This document shows positions 18,842 to 27,769 of a DNA stretch of 64,000 nt, piece after piece. The number at the start of each line of letters is the position of its first letter. The first letter of the stretch is position 1. This DNA comes from Xanthomonas sacchari (GTDB lineage: Bacteria; Pseudomonadota; Gammaproteobacteria; Xanthomonadales; Xanthomonadaceae): contig NZ_CP100647.1 of the NCBI RefSeq assembly GCF_024266585.1, positions 3,267,001 to 3,331,000 on the forward strand, given 5' to 3'. A model generated the notes under the pieces. The model was not told the DNA's origin. It did not search any database and saw nothing but the letters and a program-made list of their open reading frames with translations. The position numbers and the translations under genes were made by a program.

Positions 18842-20284
18842 TCAGGCCAGCGGCAACGCCAGGCAGGCCACCGCACCGCCGCCGTCGCGGTTGCGCAGGC
18901 TGGCGTCGCCGCCGTGCAGGCGCGCCACCTCGCGCACGAACGGCAGGCCGAGGCCGGAGCTGCGCTGGCCGGTGGCCGGACGCGGCAGCGAGTAGAAGCG
19001 CTCGAACACCCGCTCCAGCGCGTAGTCGGGAACGCCCGGGCCTGCGTCCTGCACCGACAGCCGCACGCGTGCGTCGGCGCCGCGTTCGGCGCGCAGCACG
19101 ATGCTCGCGCCCTCCGGCGAGAAGGCGATGGCGTTGTCGAGCAGGTTGTGCAACGCCTGGCGCAGCAGGTAGGGATCGCCCGACACCGCCAACGCCGGGT
19201 CCAGCGCCTGCAGCTGCAGCTGCAGCCCGCGCGCCTGCAGCTGCGGCGCCAGCGCTTCGGCCAGGTCCGCGCACAGCGGCGCCAGCGCCACCGGCTCGCG
19301 TCGCTGCAGCCAGCCGTGCTGCTCCACCTCGGCCAGCGCCAGCAGCTTGTCGATGGTCTCGGTGAGGCGCTGCTGCTGCTCGGCGATGTTACGCACGAAG
19401 CGTTGCCGCTCCGGCTCCGGCAGCGGCTCCTGCAGCAGTTCCGCGGCGCCGCGGATCGCCGCCAGCGGACTCTTCATCTCGTGGGTCAGCGACTGCACGT
19501 ACTGCTCGACGTACTGCTTGCCCTCCAGCTTGCGGCGCATGGTTTCCAGCGCGCGGCCGAGATCGCCGATCTCGTCGCGGCGCGGCGGCGGCGGCGGTAC
19601 CGGCGCGCCGGCGCTGACCGCCTGCGCATAGCGGTTGAGCCGGCCGATCCCGCGCAGCAGGCCCCAGGTCATCAGGATCCCGATCAGCGCGGAGATGCCG
19701 ATCAGCCAGGCGCCGCGCAACAGGATGCTGCGCTGGCTGGCGACGATGAAGGGTTCGATGCTGCGGTTGGGCTGGGACAGGGTCAGCACGCCGATCAACC
19801 GCCGCGGGTCGGCCGGGTCGTAGACCGGCGCGGCCACGTGCATCACCGTGTGGTTGGGGTCGCCGTCGGCCTCGGGGCTGGAGCGGGCGCCGTACTCGCC
19901 GCGCAGGGTGCGGTACACGTCGTTCCAGCGCGCGTTGTCGCGGCCGATGTCCTGCCCGCGCGAGTCGAACACCACGATGCCCGCCGCATCGGTGATGGTC
20001 ACGCGGTAGTCGACGCTGTGCTTGGGGAAGCGCCAGACCATCGCGCGCGGATCGCGACGTTGCGCGGCGGCCAGGTCGCGGGCGAAACCGCCGCTGCCGA
20101 TGCGCCCGTCCTTGAGATCCTGCGCGGCCATCTGCGCCAGCACGTTGGCCGCGTCCACCAGGGTCGACTCCATCGCTTGGCGCACCCCCGGCTTGACCTC
20201 GTTGACGAACACCCGCATCACGAAGAACGCGGCCACGCCAACGATCAGGAAGAACCCCAGGAACAGCTTCAGCCCCAGCCGCAC
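18842..20284 (-). CDS. creC: Sensor histidine kinase CreC
   Basis: A 480-residue membrane kinase. Two membrane segments (residues about 5-25 and 190-212) enclose a periplasmic sensor domain (DYRVTITDAAGIVVFDSRG) typical of CreC. A HAMP segment follows. The phosphoacceptor is H268 in SLTHEMKSPLAAIRGA. The ATPase boxes are N (LHNLLDNAIAFS), G1 (DAGPGVP) and G2 (SSGLGLPFV). It starts with GTG at 20284, one base after the creB stop, so it is translationally coupled. With CreB it forms the CreBC system controlling creD-type genes. Confidence 0.92.
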   Translation of the reverse strand: MRLGLKLFLGFFLIVGVAAFFVMRVFVNEVKPGVRQAMESTLVDAANVLAQMAAQDLKDGRIGSGGFARDLAAAQRRDPRAMVWRFPKHSVDYRVTITDAAGIVVFDSRGQDIGRDNARWNDVYRTLRGEYGARSSPEADGDPNHTVMHVAAPVYDPADPRRLIGVLTLSQPNRSIEPFIVASQRSILLRGAWLIGISALIGILMTWGLLRGIGRLNRYAQAVSAGAPVPPPPPRRDEIGDLGRALETMRRKLEGKQYVEQYVQSLTHEMKSPLAAIRGAAELLQEPLPEPERQRFVRNIAEQQQRLTETIDKLLALAEVEQHGWLQRREPVALAPLCADLAEALAPQLQARGLQLQLQALDPALAVSGDPYLLRQALHNLLDNAIAFSPEGASIVLRAERGADARVRLSVQDAGPGVPDYALERVFERFYSLPRPATGQRSSGLGLPFVREVARLHGGDASLRNRDGGGAVACLALPLA

Positions 20285-20285
20285 C

Positions 20286-20984
20286 TCAGGCCTCCAGCGC
20301 GTAGCCGAGCCCGCGGTGGGTGCGGATCGGGTCGCGCGCGGCGCCAGCCGCGCGCAGCTTGGCGCGCAGGGTCTTGATATGGGTGTCGACGGTCCGGTCG
20401 GCGCTGTCGGCGCTGCTGTCCCAGCCGCGGTCCATCAGTTGCGCGCGGCTGAGGATGGCGCCGGGGCGCTGCAGCAACGCCGCCAGCAGCGCGTACTCGT
20501 AGCGGGTCAGGTCCAGCGGTGCGCCGCGCCAGCGGATGCGGCGGCCGTCGCGGTCGATGGCGAAATCGCCGTGCTGCTGCCAGCCGGCCTCGGCATCGCC
20601 GACGACCGCCGCCGGGCGCCGCAGCCTTGCGCGCACCCGCGCGACCAGTTCGCGCGGCGAGAACGGCTTGGCCACGTAGTCGTCGGCGCCCAGCTCCAGG
20701 CCGAGCACGCGGTCGATCTCGTCGTTGCGTGCGGTCAGGAACAGCACCGGCACCTGGCTGAAACCGCGCAGCGTGCGGCAGACCTCGAACCCGCTCAGGT
20801 CCGGCAGGCCCACGTCCAGCACCACCACGTCGATGCCGCCCTCGCGCAACTGCGCCAGGGCCTCGCGCCCGAGCTGGCAGTGGCGCACCTGGTAGCCCTC
20901 GCTGCGCAACGCGTACAGCACGGTATCGGCGATGGCGGGTTCGTCCTCGACCACGAGGACACAGGCGGCGGCGGGCGTGGACAT
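20286..20984 (-). CDS. creB: Response regulator CreB
   Basis: A 232-residue OmpR/PhoB-type regulator. The receiver domain has acidic residues E13/D14, phosphoacceptor D57 (VVVLDVGLPD), a conserved T in FLTARND and K in YVAKPFSP. The C-terminal winged helix has TRYEYALLAALLQRPGAILSR and a recognition helix ending HIKTLRAKLR. ATG 20984 is chosen; ATG 20996 would add four residues. The gene heads the creB-creC-(creD) set. Confidence 0.92.
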   Translation of the reverse strand: MSTPAAACVLVVEDEPAIADTVLYALRSEGYQVRHCQLGREALAQLREGGIDVVVLDVGLPDLSGFEVCRTLRGFSQVPVLFLTARNDEIDRVLGLELGADDYVAKPFSPRELVARVRARLRRPAAVVGDAEAGWQQHGDFAIDRDGRRIRWRGAPLDLTRYEYALLAALLQRPGAILSRAQLMDRGWDSSADSADRTVDTHIKTLRAKLRAAGAARDPIRTHRGLGYALEA

Positions 20985-21054
20985 GCCGCGCAGCATAGCC
21001 GCAGCGCCCCCCGCTGCGCAGCGGGGCCCGGCGCGTGCGGCGGGCCGCGACGGC

Positions 21055-21423
21055 TCAGCGCAGGAAGCGCACTTCGTCCACGTCGACTTCGAGCGAACGC
21101 AGGTCCTTGTCGAGTTCACCCAGCAGCTCGACCTGGACCTTGTCGTCGAACGGGCGCCCGGCAGGCAGGCGATGCGCGTCGATCTCGACCTTGATGCTGC
21201 CGGTGGCGTCGCGGAAGGTATAGCGGTCGCCGCCGTCGTGCGAGACGATGCGCCCGCGCAGCACGACCTGCTGGTCGTCCTTGCCCTGATCGAGCAGCTG
21301 CTTGACCGTGGTCAGCTGCACGCTGCTGGGGCCGGTGTACTGGGCCATGGCCTGGCCGGCGGGCAGCGCGACAAGGACGGCGAGGACGGCAAGGACGCGT
21401 GCAGGCAGGATGGGCTTGCGCAT
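21055..21423 (-). CDS. ygiW: YgiW/YdeI-family periplasmic OB-fold protein
   Basis: A 122-residue exported protein: signal peptide 1-27 (cleavage after AMA), then a BOF-type OB-fold with VVLRGRIVSHDGGDRYTFRD, SIKVEIDAHRLPAG and VQVELLGELDKDL, close to the E. coli YgiW/YdeI pattern. Such proteins are stress-induced (peroxide, cadmium, acid, antimicrobial peptides). In E. coli ygiW is linked to qseBC; here it lies 96 bp downstream of a QseC-like kinase in the same orientation, so the same link is likely. The binding partner of the OB-fold is not known. Confidence 0.85.
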   Translation of the reverse strand: MRKPILPARVLAVLAVLVALPAGQAMAQYTGPSSVQLTTVKQLLDQGKDDQQVVLRGRIVSHDGGDRYTFRDATGSIKVEIDAHRLPAGRPFDDKVQVELLGELDKDLRSLEVDVDEVRFLR

Positions 21424-21519
21424 GGGGGACTCCACTGAAAGATCATGGCCAATCGCCACGGAGGCCATGGGACCACGCGAAGCTGAAGCGAATCTGATGC
21501 CGGCCGCTGCCGACGCAGG

Positions 21520-22953
21520 TCAGGCCGCCCTGCCCTGCGGCAAGGTCGCTGCCACCGTCATGCCGGCGCCCTCGCCCGACGCGAACCGCAGGGTCCCGCC
21601 ATGCAGGGCGACGATGCGCTCGACCAGCGACAGCCCCAGCCCGCTGCCCTGCGTGGCGGTACCCAGGACCCGGAAGAAGCGCTGGGTGATGCGCGCCAGA
21701 TCGGCCGGGGCGACGCCGGGCCCGTCGTCGCGCACGACCAGGCGCACGGCCGTGACCGTGCCGGCGGCATCGCGCAACGCGCCGGCGTCGATGTGCACCT
21801 GCCCACCCTGGCGGCCGTAGCGCACCGCGTTGTCGAGCAGGTTGCGCAGCGCGCTGCGCAACAGTTCGCCATGCGCCCACACGCTGTCGACGGCCAGCGC
21901 CACCTCCAGGCGCATGCCCTTGGCCGCGGCCGCCGGCGCCAGTTCGGCCAGCAGGGTCTCGAGCAACGGCGCCAATGCCACCGTCTCGCATGCCAGGCTG
22001 CCGGCCTGGCGCGGTTCCAGCCGCGCCAGCATCAGCAGGTTCTCCACCAGCGCGGTAGCCCGGTCCACGTCGGCGCGCAGCATCGCCAGGGGCTGCGCTT
22101 GCGCCGGGTCCGGCGCGTCGCCGAGGGTGCGCTGGATCAACTGGATCTTCATGCGCAGTGCCGACAACGGCGTGCGCAGCTCGTGCGCGGCGTCGGCGGT
22201 GAAGCGACGCTCGGACTGCAACGCCTCGCCGAGCCGCGCCAGCACGCCGTTGAGCGCATCCACGATCGGACGCACCTCGTCGGGCTGTCCGTGCGCCGAC
22301 ACCGTCCCCAGCGCCTGCGGCGACTGCCGGCCGATCTCCCGCATCAGCCGGTCCAGCGGCTGCAGCTGCCGGCGGATGACCCACCCGTTTAGCGCGGCCA
22401 GCAACGCCAGCAAGGCCAGCGCCGGCCAGACCAGGTTCTCGGCCATGTCCTCCAGCAACTCGCTGCGCTCCTCCAGCGGCTGCGCGACCTGCACGTACAC
22501 GTCCTGCCGGGGCGCATGCAGCACGTACACGCGCCACAGCCGCTGCGCGTGCAGCACGGTGCGCGTGGCGTCCTCGCCGTGCACCTGGCGCGGCGCCACG
22601 AACGGCCGCGACGGCACCTCCTGCGAACGTCGCAGGACCGTGCCGTGACGATCGACGATCTGGTAGTACAGCCGCCCCCCGCCGATCGGCGACGCCGCAG
22701 CGTCGTCGTCCTGCGCAGCCCCCTGCAGCAGCCCGGGGCCGAACGCGGCGAGCAGGCGCGCGCTTTCCTCCAGGGCATCGTCGAACACGTCGCTGGTCTC
22801 GTTCCAGGCCACGCCGACGATGATCGCCAGGCTGACCAGCCAGCACGCGACGCTGGAACCCAGCGTGGTGGCGATCAGGCGCCGGCGCAGCGAGTAGCGC
22901 CGATCGGCGGCGGCGGCGTTGGCGCGGCCCCGGCCGCGCCCCCAACGGATCAC
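21520..22953 (-). CDS. QseC/PmrB-like sensor histidine kinase
   Basis: A 477-residue kinase: N-terminal membrane segment (residues about 26-48, SSVACWLVSLAIIVGVAW), periplasmic domain to about 160, second membrane segment (VWPALALLALLAALNGW), HAMP linker, phosphoacceptor H257 in ADAAHELRTPLSALR, N box LRNLLDNAVRYG, G1 RDDGPGV and G2 GSGLGLSLVERI. The GTG at 22953 overlaps the regulator stop by 4 bp (GTGA) and has GGGAGGA about 6 nt upstream, better than the TTG at 22971. The subfamily resembles QseC/PmrB/TctE. The signal is unknown; the ygiW neighbour favours QseC. Confidence 0.88.
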   Translation of the reverse strand: MIRWGRGRGRANAAAADRRYSLRRRLIATTLGSSVACWLVSLAIIVGVAWNETSDVFDDALEESARLLAAFGPGLLQGAAQDDDAAASPIGGGRLYYQIVDRHGTVLRRSQEVPSRPFVAPRQVHGEDATRTVLHAQRLWRVYVLHAPRQDVYVQVAQPLEERSELLEDMAENLVWPALALLALLAALNGWVIRRQLQPLDRLMREIGRQSPQALGTVSAHGQPDEVRPIVDALNGVLARLGEALQSERRFTADAAHELRTPLSALRMKIQLIQRTLGDAPDPAQAQPLAMLRADVDRATALVENLLMLARLEPRQAGSLACETVALAPLLETLLAELAPAAAAKGMRLEVALAVDSVWAHGELLRSALRNLLDNAVRYGRQGGQVHIDAGALRDAAGTVTAVRLVVRDDGPGVAPADLARITQRFFRVLGTATQGSGLGLSLVERIVALHGGTLRFASGEGAGMTVAATLPQGRAA

Positions 22954-23615
22954 GCCGATCCTCCCAGGCAATAGCCCTGGCGCCGGACAGTGGCGATCAG
23001 CGTGCTGCCGAGCTTCTTGCGCAAGTGCGAGATATGCACCTCGATCGCGTTGCTTTCCACCTCCTCGCCCCAGCCGTACAGCGCATCCTCGAGCTCGCCG
23101 CGCGCGACGATGTGGCCCTTGCGCGCCAGCAGCGCATGCAGGAGCGCATATTCGCGCGCGGTCAGCGCCACCACCTCGCCATCGCGGGTGACACGCTTGG
23201 CCACCGGATCCAGCGTCACCGCGCCGTGGCGCAGCAGCACGTACGGATCACCGCCGCTGCCGCGGCGCAACGCCGCGCGCACCCGCGCCGACAGCTCCTC
23301 CAGGTCGAACGGCTTGACCAGGTAATCGTCGGCCCCCAGGTCCAAGCCCTGCACGCGATCCTCCAGCGCATCGCGCGCGGTGATCAGCAGCACCGGCGTC
23401 CTCACCCGCGCGGCACGCAGCGCGCGCAGCACGGCATCGCCCTCGACCCCGGGCAGGCCGCGATCCAGCAGCACGCACTGGTAGGGCTGCGCCCGCAGCG
23501 CGGCGCGCGCCTCGTCGCCGCGGGTCAGCCAGTCCACGGTGTAGCCATCGAGCTTCAGCCATGCACGCAGGGTGTCGCCGAGCGAGAGATCGTCTTCTAC
23601 CAGGAGGATGCGCAT
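22950..23615 (-). CDS. QseB/PmrA-like response regulator
   Basis: A 221-residue OmpR-family regulator. The receiver domain shows E7, D8 and D9, phosphoacceptor D51 (CVLLDRGLPG), LITARDALEDRVQGLDLGADDY and K in YLVKPFD. The winged-helix domain contains LTAREYALLHALLARKGHIV and SNAIEVHISHLRKKLG, the PmrA/QseB-type recognition helix. It precedes and overlaps the kinase gene. It likely controls its own operon and the downstream ygiW. Confidence 0.9.
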   Translation of the reverse strand: MRILLVEDDLSLGDTLRAWLKLDGYTVDWLTRGDEARAALRAQPYQCVLLDRGLPGVEGDAVLRALRAARVRTPVLLITARDALEDRVQGLDLGADDYLVKPFDLEELSARVRAALRRGSGGDPYVLLRHGAVTLDPVAKRVTRDGEVVALTAREYALLHALLARKGHIVARGELEDALYGWGEEVESNAIEVHISHLRKKLGSTLIATVRRQGYCLGGSA

Positions 23616-23860
23616 GGCGTCACCATAGCGAAAGAGGCGTGGAGTGGCCGACGACGCGACCTTGCGTGCCGCCGCCGGGCGGGGATGAAGGGCGTGCAGG
23701 AACCGCGCCGTACCGGGCCGGCATGGGCAGGCCACGACCGTCCGCACCTGCCAGGGCGGCGCCATGCGGCAGGGTGATCGACGGTTCTTAAGCGAATCTG
23801 ACGTCGGCGACCGGACCCGCCCGTCGCGGCCACGTGCCTGGCGCAAGTGGACCCGGCGCG

Positions 23861-25801
23861 TCAGGCGCCGCGGCCGCCGCGCGTGCCCGCCGCGTCCGGC
23901 GGCGTCGCCAGCTCCACCCGATTGCGGCCGCCGTGCTTGGCCCGGTACAGCGCGGCATCGGCGCGCGCCAGCAGTGCCTGGCTGCTCTCGCCGGCGCCGG
24001 CCTCGGCGAGGCCGATGCTGACGGTCAGGCGCAGGCCCGGCACGATCGCATCGAACGACTGCCGTTCCAGCACCTCGCGCAGCAGCCCGGCCAGCTCCTG
24101 CGCCTCGGCGCGGGCCACGCTCGGCAGCAACGCCAGGAACTCCTCGCCGCCGGTGCGGCCGAAGCTGTCGCTCCTGCGCAGGCTCTGGCGCAGGGTCGTG
24201 GCGACCAGCCGCAGCACCTGGTCGCCCGCCGCATGGCCGTGCTCGTCGTTGATGCGCTTGAAGTGGTCCACGTCCAGCGCCAGCACCGACAGCGGCATGC
24301 GGCCGCCGCGCGGCAGCGCCGCCAGCGCGGCGTCCAGTTCGCCCAGGACCTGGCGCCGCGACGCCACGCCGGTGAGGCTGTCGATGCGCACTTCGCGGCG
24401 GGCGCCACGCAGGCGCCCGAGGGTCAGGAACAGCACGCCGCCGAGCACCGCCAGCAACAGCAGCAACACCCCCAGCAGCGCGCGGCGCAGGGTCGCCTCG
24501 CGCTCCATCGCGCGCAGCTGGTTGCGCTGGGTTTCGGCCTTCTGCGCCAGTTGCAGTGCCGCCAGGTCGCGCTCGCGGCTTTCCGACTCGGCGATCAGGA
24601 ACTGCGATTGCTCGCGCTGCATGCGCGTATCCAGCTCCTGCTGCACGCGCATCTGCGCCTCGCGCGCATCCAGCGCCTGCCGCCATGCACCGAGCGCGCG
24701 CAGCGCGGTGGCCTTCAGGTCCAGCACGTCGCTGAGGCTGCGCAGGTCGCCGTTGGCGCGGTAGCCCTGCTCGGCCTGCGCGGCCAGCGCCAGGGCGGTT
24801 CGCGCGTCGCCGCTGCGCGCGGCGATCAGCGCATCCACGTAGTCGCGCCGCGCGCGCATCAGCCGCGTGGCGCCCATCGCGACCAGTTGCGCCTCGGCCT
24901 GCTGCCGCTGCGCTCGCGCCTGCGGCAGCTGGCCCAGCAAGGTGTTGACCCGGGCCGCACGCAGCAGCAACGACGCCTGCGAGCCCTCCTGCGGATGCCG
25001 GCCATGCAGCTCCGCCGCGCGCAGGTAGGCGGCCAGCGCCGCCGGCAGGTCGCCGCGCTGCTCGGCGATGGCGCCTTCGCGCTCCACCGCCAGCGCCTGC
25101 ATGTAGCCGCCATCGCCGTGCCTGGCCCGCTGCAGGACCTCGGCGACGACCTCGTGCGACAGGTCCGGCAGGCCCATGTCCAGGTAGGCGTCGGCGACGC
25201 CGATCAGGGTCAGCAGCGCCACCCAGCCGCCATCGCGCTGCGCGTCGAGCCGGCGCAGTTCCTGCAACGTGCGCAGCGACTGCGCGTAATGGCCGGCATC
25301 GCGCTCGGCGAAGGCGCGCATGCGCAAGGCCGCCGCGCGCAGGCGCGGGAACCGCTGCGCGCTGGTCAACGCCAGGATCGTGGTGGCGGGCCGCAGATAG
25401 GCCGGACGCTGCCCGTCGTTGTACAGCGCGTAGGTCTCGCACAACAGGTACTCCAGGCGCACCTGCACATGCGCGCGCGCGACCGCGCCGCGCTCGCCGC
25501 GCCGCGCCTGCTCCACCGCCGCGGCCGGCCCCTGCGGAAAATGCTGGCAGTCGAAGGCGTCCAGGCGCGCGCGCCGCACCGGGTCGTCGGCGGGCAGCAA
25601 TGCCTGCAGGCGCGCGTGCGCGACGCGGTAGGCCTGCTCGTCGGCGGCCATGTCCTTGCCGTGCGCACCGACGTCCTCGATCAGTGCATCGAACGCCGCG
25701 GCCTGCGCCGCGCGGGGAGTGGACGCCTCGGAACGGGAGGCGCCGAATGCGGCGAACGACAGCGCCAGCACACCGAACAACAGGGAAGAAGACATGGACA
25801 T
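23861..25801 (-). CDS. Diguanylate cyclase with TPR-like periplasmic domain
   Basis: A 646-residue protein making cyclic di-GMP. A signal-like N-terminus (LLFGVLALSFAAFGAS) leads into a ~400-residue helical region rich in paired helices with TPR-type spacing (GDLPAALAAYLRAAELHGRH, LPQARAQRQQAEAQL), probably periplasmic. A coiled coil follows, then one membrane helix at about 441-463 (LLGVLLLLLAVLGGVLFL), then a GGDEF domain. The active site is intact as GGEEF (551-555). An RxxD product-inhibition site (RRSD) lies exactly five residues before it. ATG 25801 or 25795 are both possible. It is divergent from rlmJ. Confidence 0.9.
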   Translation of the reverse strand: MSMSSSLLFGVLALSFAAFGASRSEASTPRAAQAAAFDALIEDVGAHGKDMAADEQAYRVAHARLQALLPADDPVRRARLDAFDCQHFPQGPAAAVEQARRGERGAVARAHVQVRLEYLLCETYALYNDGQRPAYLRPATTILALTSAQRFPRLRAAALRMRAFAERDAGHYAQSLRTLQELRRLDAQRDGGWVALLTLIGVADAYLDMGLPDLSHEVVAEVLQRARHGDGGYMQALAVEREGAIAEQRGDLPAALAAYLRAAELHGRHPQEGSQASLLLRAARVNTLLGQLPQARAQRQQAEAQLVAMGATRLMRARRDYVDALIAARSGDARTALALAAQAEQGYRANGDLRSLSDVLDLKATALRALGAWRQALDAREAQMRVQQELDTRMQREQSQFLIAESESRERDLAALQLAQKAETQRNQLRAMEREATLRRALLGVLLLLLAVLGGVLFLTLGRLRGARREVRIDSLTGVASRRQVLGELDAALAALPRGGRMPLSVLALDVDHFKRINDEHGHAAGDQVLRLVATTLRQSLRRSDSFGRTGGEEFLALLPSVARAEAQELAGLLREVLERQSFDAIVPGLRLTVSIGLAEAGAGESSQALLARADAALYRAKHGGRNRVELATPPDAAGTRGGRGA

Positions 25802-26041
25802 GCAAACCGTGGCACTCGCCGGCCGCCCCACGCGGCACTGGCACTGCGCACCCGAACGCTGCGACGACGCCTGCGCCCGGATGCACAGGCCCATCGTCCG
25901 CACCTCCCCACCATGCCCGGGAGGCACCGCGCGGCCGCCAGCGGCGGTCGCCGGGCTAGTGTACCGTGCCCGCGAACCGGCCCCGGGCCGGCATCGCCGC
26001 CAAGCATGGCCGGCTGGCGTGGCGCCCCGTACACTGCGCGG

Positions 26042-26899
26042 ATGAATTACCGCCACGCCTTCCACGCCGGCAACCATGCCGACGTCCTCAAGCACATCGT
26101 GCTGTTGGCGCTGCTCGATGCGTTCAAGCGCAAGGACAGCCCGTTCTTCGTGCTCGACACCCACGCCGGGCGTGGCCGCTACCTGTTCGCCGCCAACGAG
26201 GCGCGCAAGACCGGCGAGGCCGCCGCCGGCGTGCTGCGGCTGATGGGCCAGCCGACCCTGCCGGAGGTGGTGGAACGCTACCTGCGCGCGGTGCAGGCCG
26301 ACAATCCGGTGGGCGCCCTGGTCGCGTATCCGGGTTCGCCGCTGCTGGTGGCGCAGGCCATGCGCGCGCAGGACCGGCTCGCCGCCTGCGAACTGCAGGC
26401 CGAGGAAGCCGCGGAACTGAAGGCACTGTTCGCCCACGACCGCCGCGTGCAGGTACATGCCGGCGATGGCTATGCGGCGATCAAGGCGTTCCTGCCGCCG
26501 AAATCCGGGGCCAACCGGATCGGCCGCGGGCTGGTGCTGATCGACCCGCCCTACGAGGCGCAGGACGCCGAATATCCGCTGATCGTGGCCGCGCTGCGCG
26601 AGACCCTGGGGCGCTGGCCGCAGGCGGTGTGCGCGGTGTGGTACCCGATCAAGCAGCGCCGCAGCCTGCAGCCGTTCTTCCGCAAGGCCGCGGCCCTGCC
26701 GGTGGCGTCGGCACTGGTCGCCGAACTGCAGGTGCGTCCGGACGACTCGCCGCTGCGGCTCAACGGCAGCGGCATGCTGCTGCTCAATCCGCCCTGGCAG
26801 TTCGAGCAGACGCTGGCGCAAGCGCTGCCGCCGCTGAAGGCGCACCTGGGCGAAGGCGGCGCCAGCACGCGCCTGGAATGGCTCAAGCGCGAGGGGTGA
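26042..26899 (+). CDS. rlmJ: 23S rRNA (adenine2030-N6)-methyltransferase RlmJ
   Basis: A 285-residue RlmJ. It opens with the diagnostic MNYRHAFHAGNHADVLKH. The SAM site is FVLDTHAGRGRYLF, and the N6-adenine catalytic motif IV reads LIDPPYE. The C-terminus has the GSGMLLLNPPW block. The enzyme methylates N6 of A2030 in 23S rRNA before 50S assembly. It stands alone between divergent and unrelated genes. The 226 bp downstream to the GNAT gene carry nothing obvious. Confidence 0.94.
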   Translation: MNYRHAFHAGNHADVLKHIVLLALLDAFKRKDSPFFVLDTHAGRGRYLFAANEARKTGEAAAGVLRLMGQPTLPEVVERYLRAVQADNPVGALVAYPGSPLLVAQAMRAQDRLAACELQAEEAAELKALFAHDRRVQVHAGDGYAAIKAFLPPKSGANRIGRGLVLIDPPYEAQDAEYPLIVAALRETLGRWPQAVCAVWYPIKQRRSLQPFFRKAAALPVASALVAELQVRPDDSPLRLNGSGMLLLNPPWQFEQTLAQALPPLKAHLGEGGASTRLEWLKREG

Positions 26900-27125
26900 G
26901 TTGCCGAGGCGCGCCCCCAGCAGCACACCGCCAGCAATACCGCCAGGCCGAGCCCGATCGCCGCGGACACGCGACGGCATGCGAAGTCGTCACCGTCGCC
27001 CATTCCCTTGGACGAAGCGCCACTGTCGCAAGACCGCCGCACCAGCACATGCGCAGGACGCTGCGTTCACGGGCGCGGGCGTCCGGTAATGCGAGAATCC
27101 AGGCTTCGTCCAGGATCATACGGCC

Positions 27126-27668
27126 ATGGCTACCCGCAACCGCATGCCTCCGTGGCATGAAACCTTCACCCTGCCCAGTGGGCGCGAATTGCTGATCCGG
27201 CCGATCCGGCCGGAAGACAGCGCGCCGCTGCAGGGCGCGTTCGGCCTGCTCGGGCCGACCGAGATCCGCGAGCGCTTCCTGCATTCGATGCAGGAGCTGA
27301 CCGAGGAAATGGCGCAACGCCTCACCCATCCCAATCCGAAGTCGGAGCTGATCCTGGTCGCGGCCGAACCGCTGCCGCCGGGCGAGGCCGTGGTCGGCGC
27401 GGTGGCGCGCGCGGCGATCACCCCGGGCACCCGCGAGGCGCAGTACGCGATCCTGGTCAGCAGCTTCGTCTCCGGCCAGGGCCTGGGCCGGCAACTGATG
27501 CGCAAGCTGGTCAAGTGGGCGCGCCGCAAGTACCTGGACCGGCTCTACGGCGACGTGCTCGAACGCAACGTGCCGATGCTTCAGTTGGCCGAGTCGCTGG
27601 GCTTCCAGCGCATGCCGCACCCAGACAATCCGGACCTGGTGCGGGTGGTGCTGGAACTGGGTAACTGA
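27126..27668 (+). CDS. GNAT-family N-acetyltransferase
   Basis: A 180-residue GNAT enzyme. The acetyl-CoA motif is AILVSSFVSGQGLGRQLMRKLVKWAR split across residues about 110-138, with core GQGLGRQLM. It is followed by the LYGDVLERNVPMLQLAESLGF element typical of the acetyltransferase module also found at the end of acyl-CoA synthetase/Pat-like proteins. The upstream RPIRPEDSAPLQGAFGLL also fits that subgroup, so a protein lysine acetyltransferase role is possible. It sits alone, 101 bp upstream of mfd; the gap holds GC-rich imperfect palindromes. Confidence 0.82.
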   Translation: MATRNRMPPWHETFTLPSGRELLIRPIRPEDSAPLQGAFGLLGPTEIRERFLHSMQELTEEMAQRLTHPNPKSELILVAAEPLPPGEAVVGAVARAAITPGTREAQYAILVSSFVSGQGLGRQLMRKLVKWARRKYLDRLYGDVLERNVPMLQLAESLGFQRMPHPDNPDLVRVVLELGN

Positions 27669-27769
27669 AAACTCGGGGCCCGGGACCCGGGAAAGCCAGA
27701 GCTCCGTCGGCGCCCCTGGCGCCTGCGCTTCCGGGTCCCCGGTCCCGACCTTGCTAAACTAGTTGGTCC

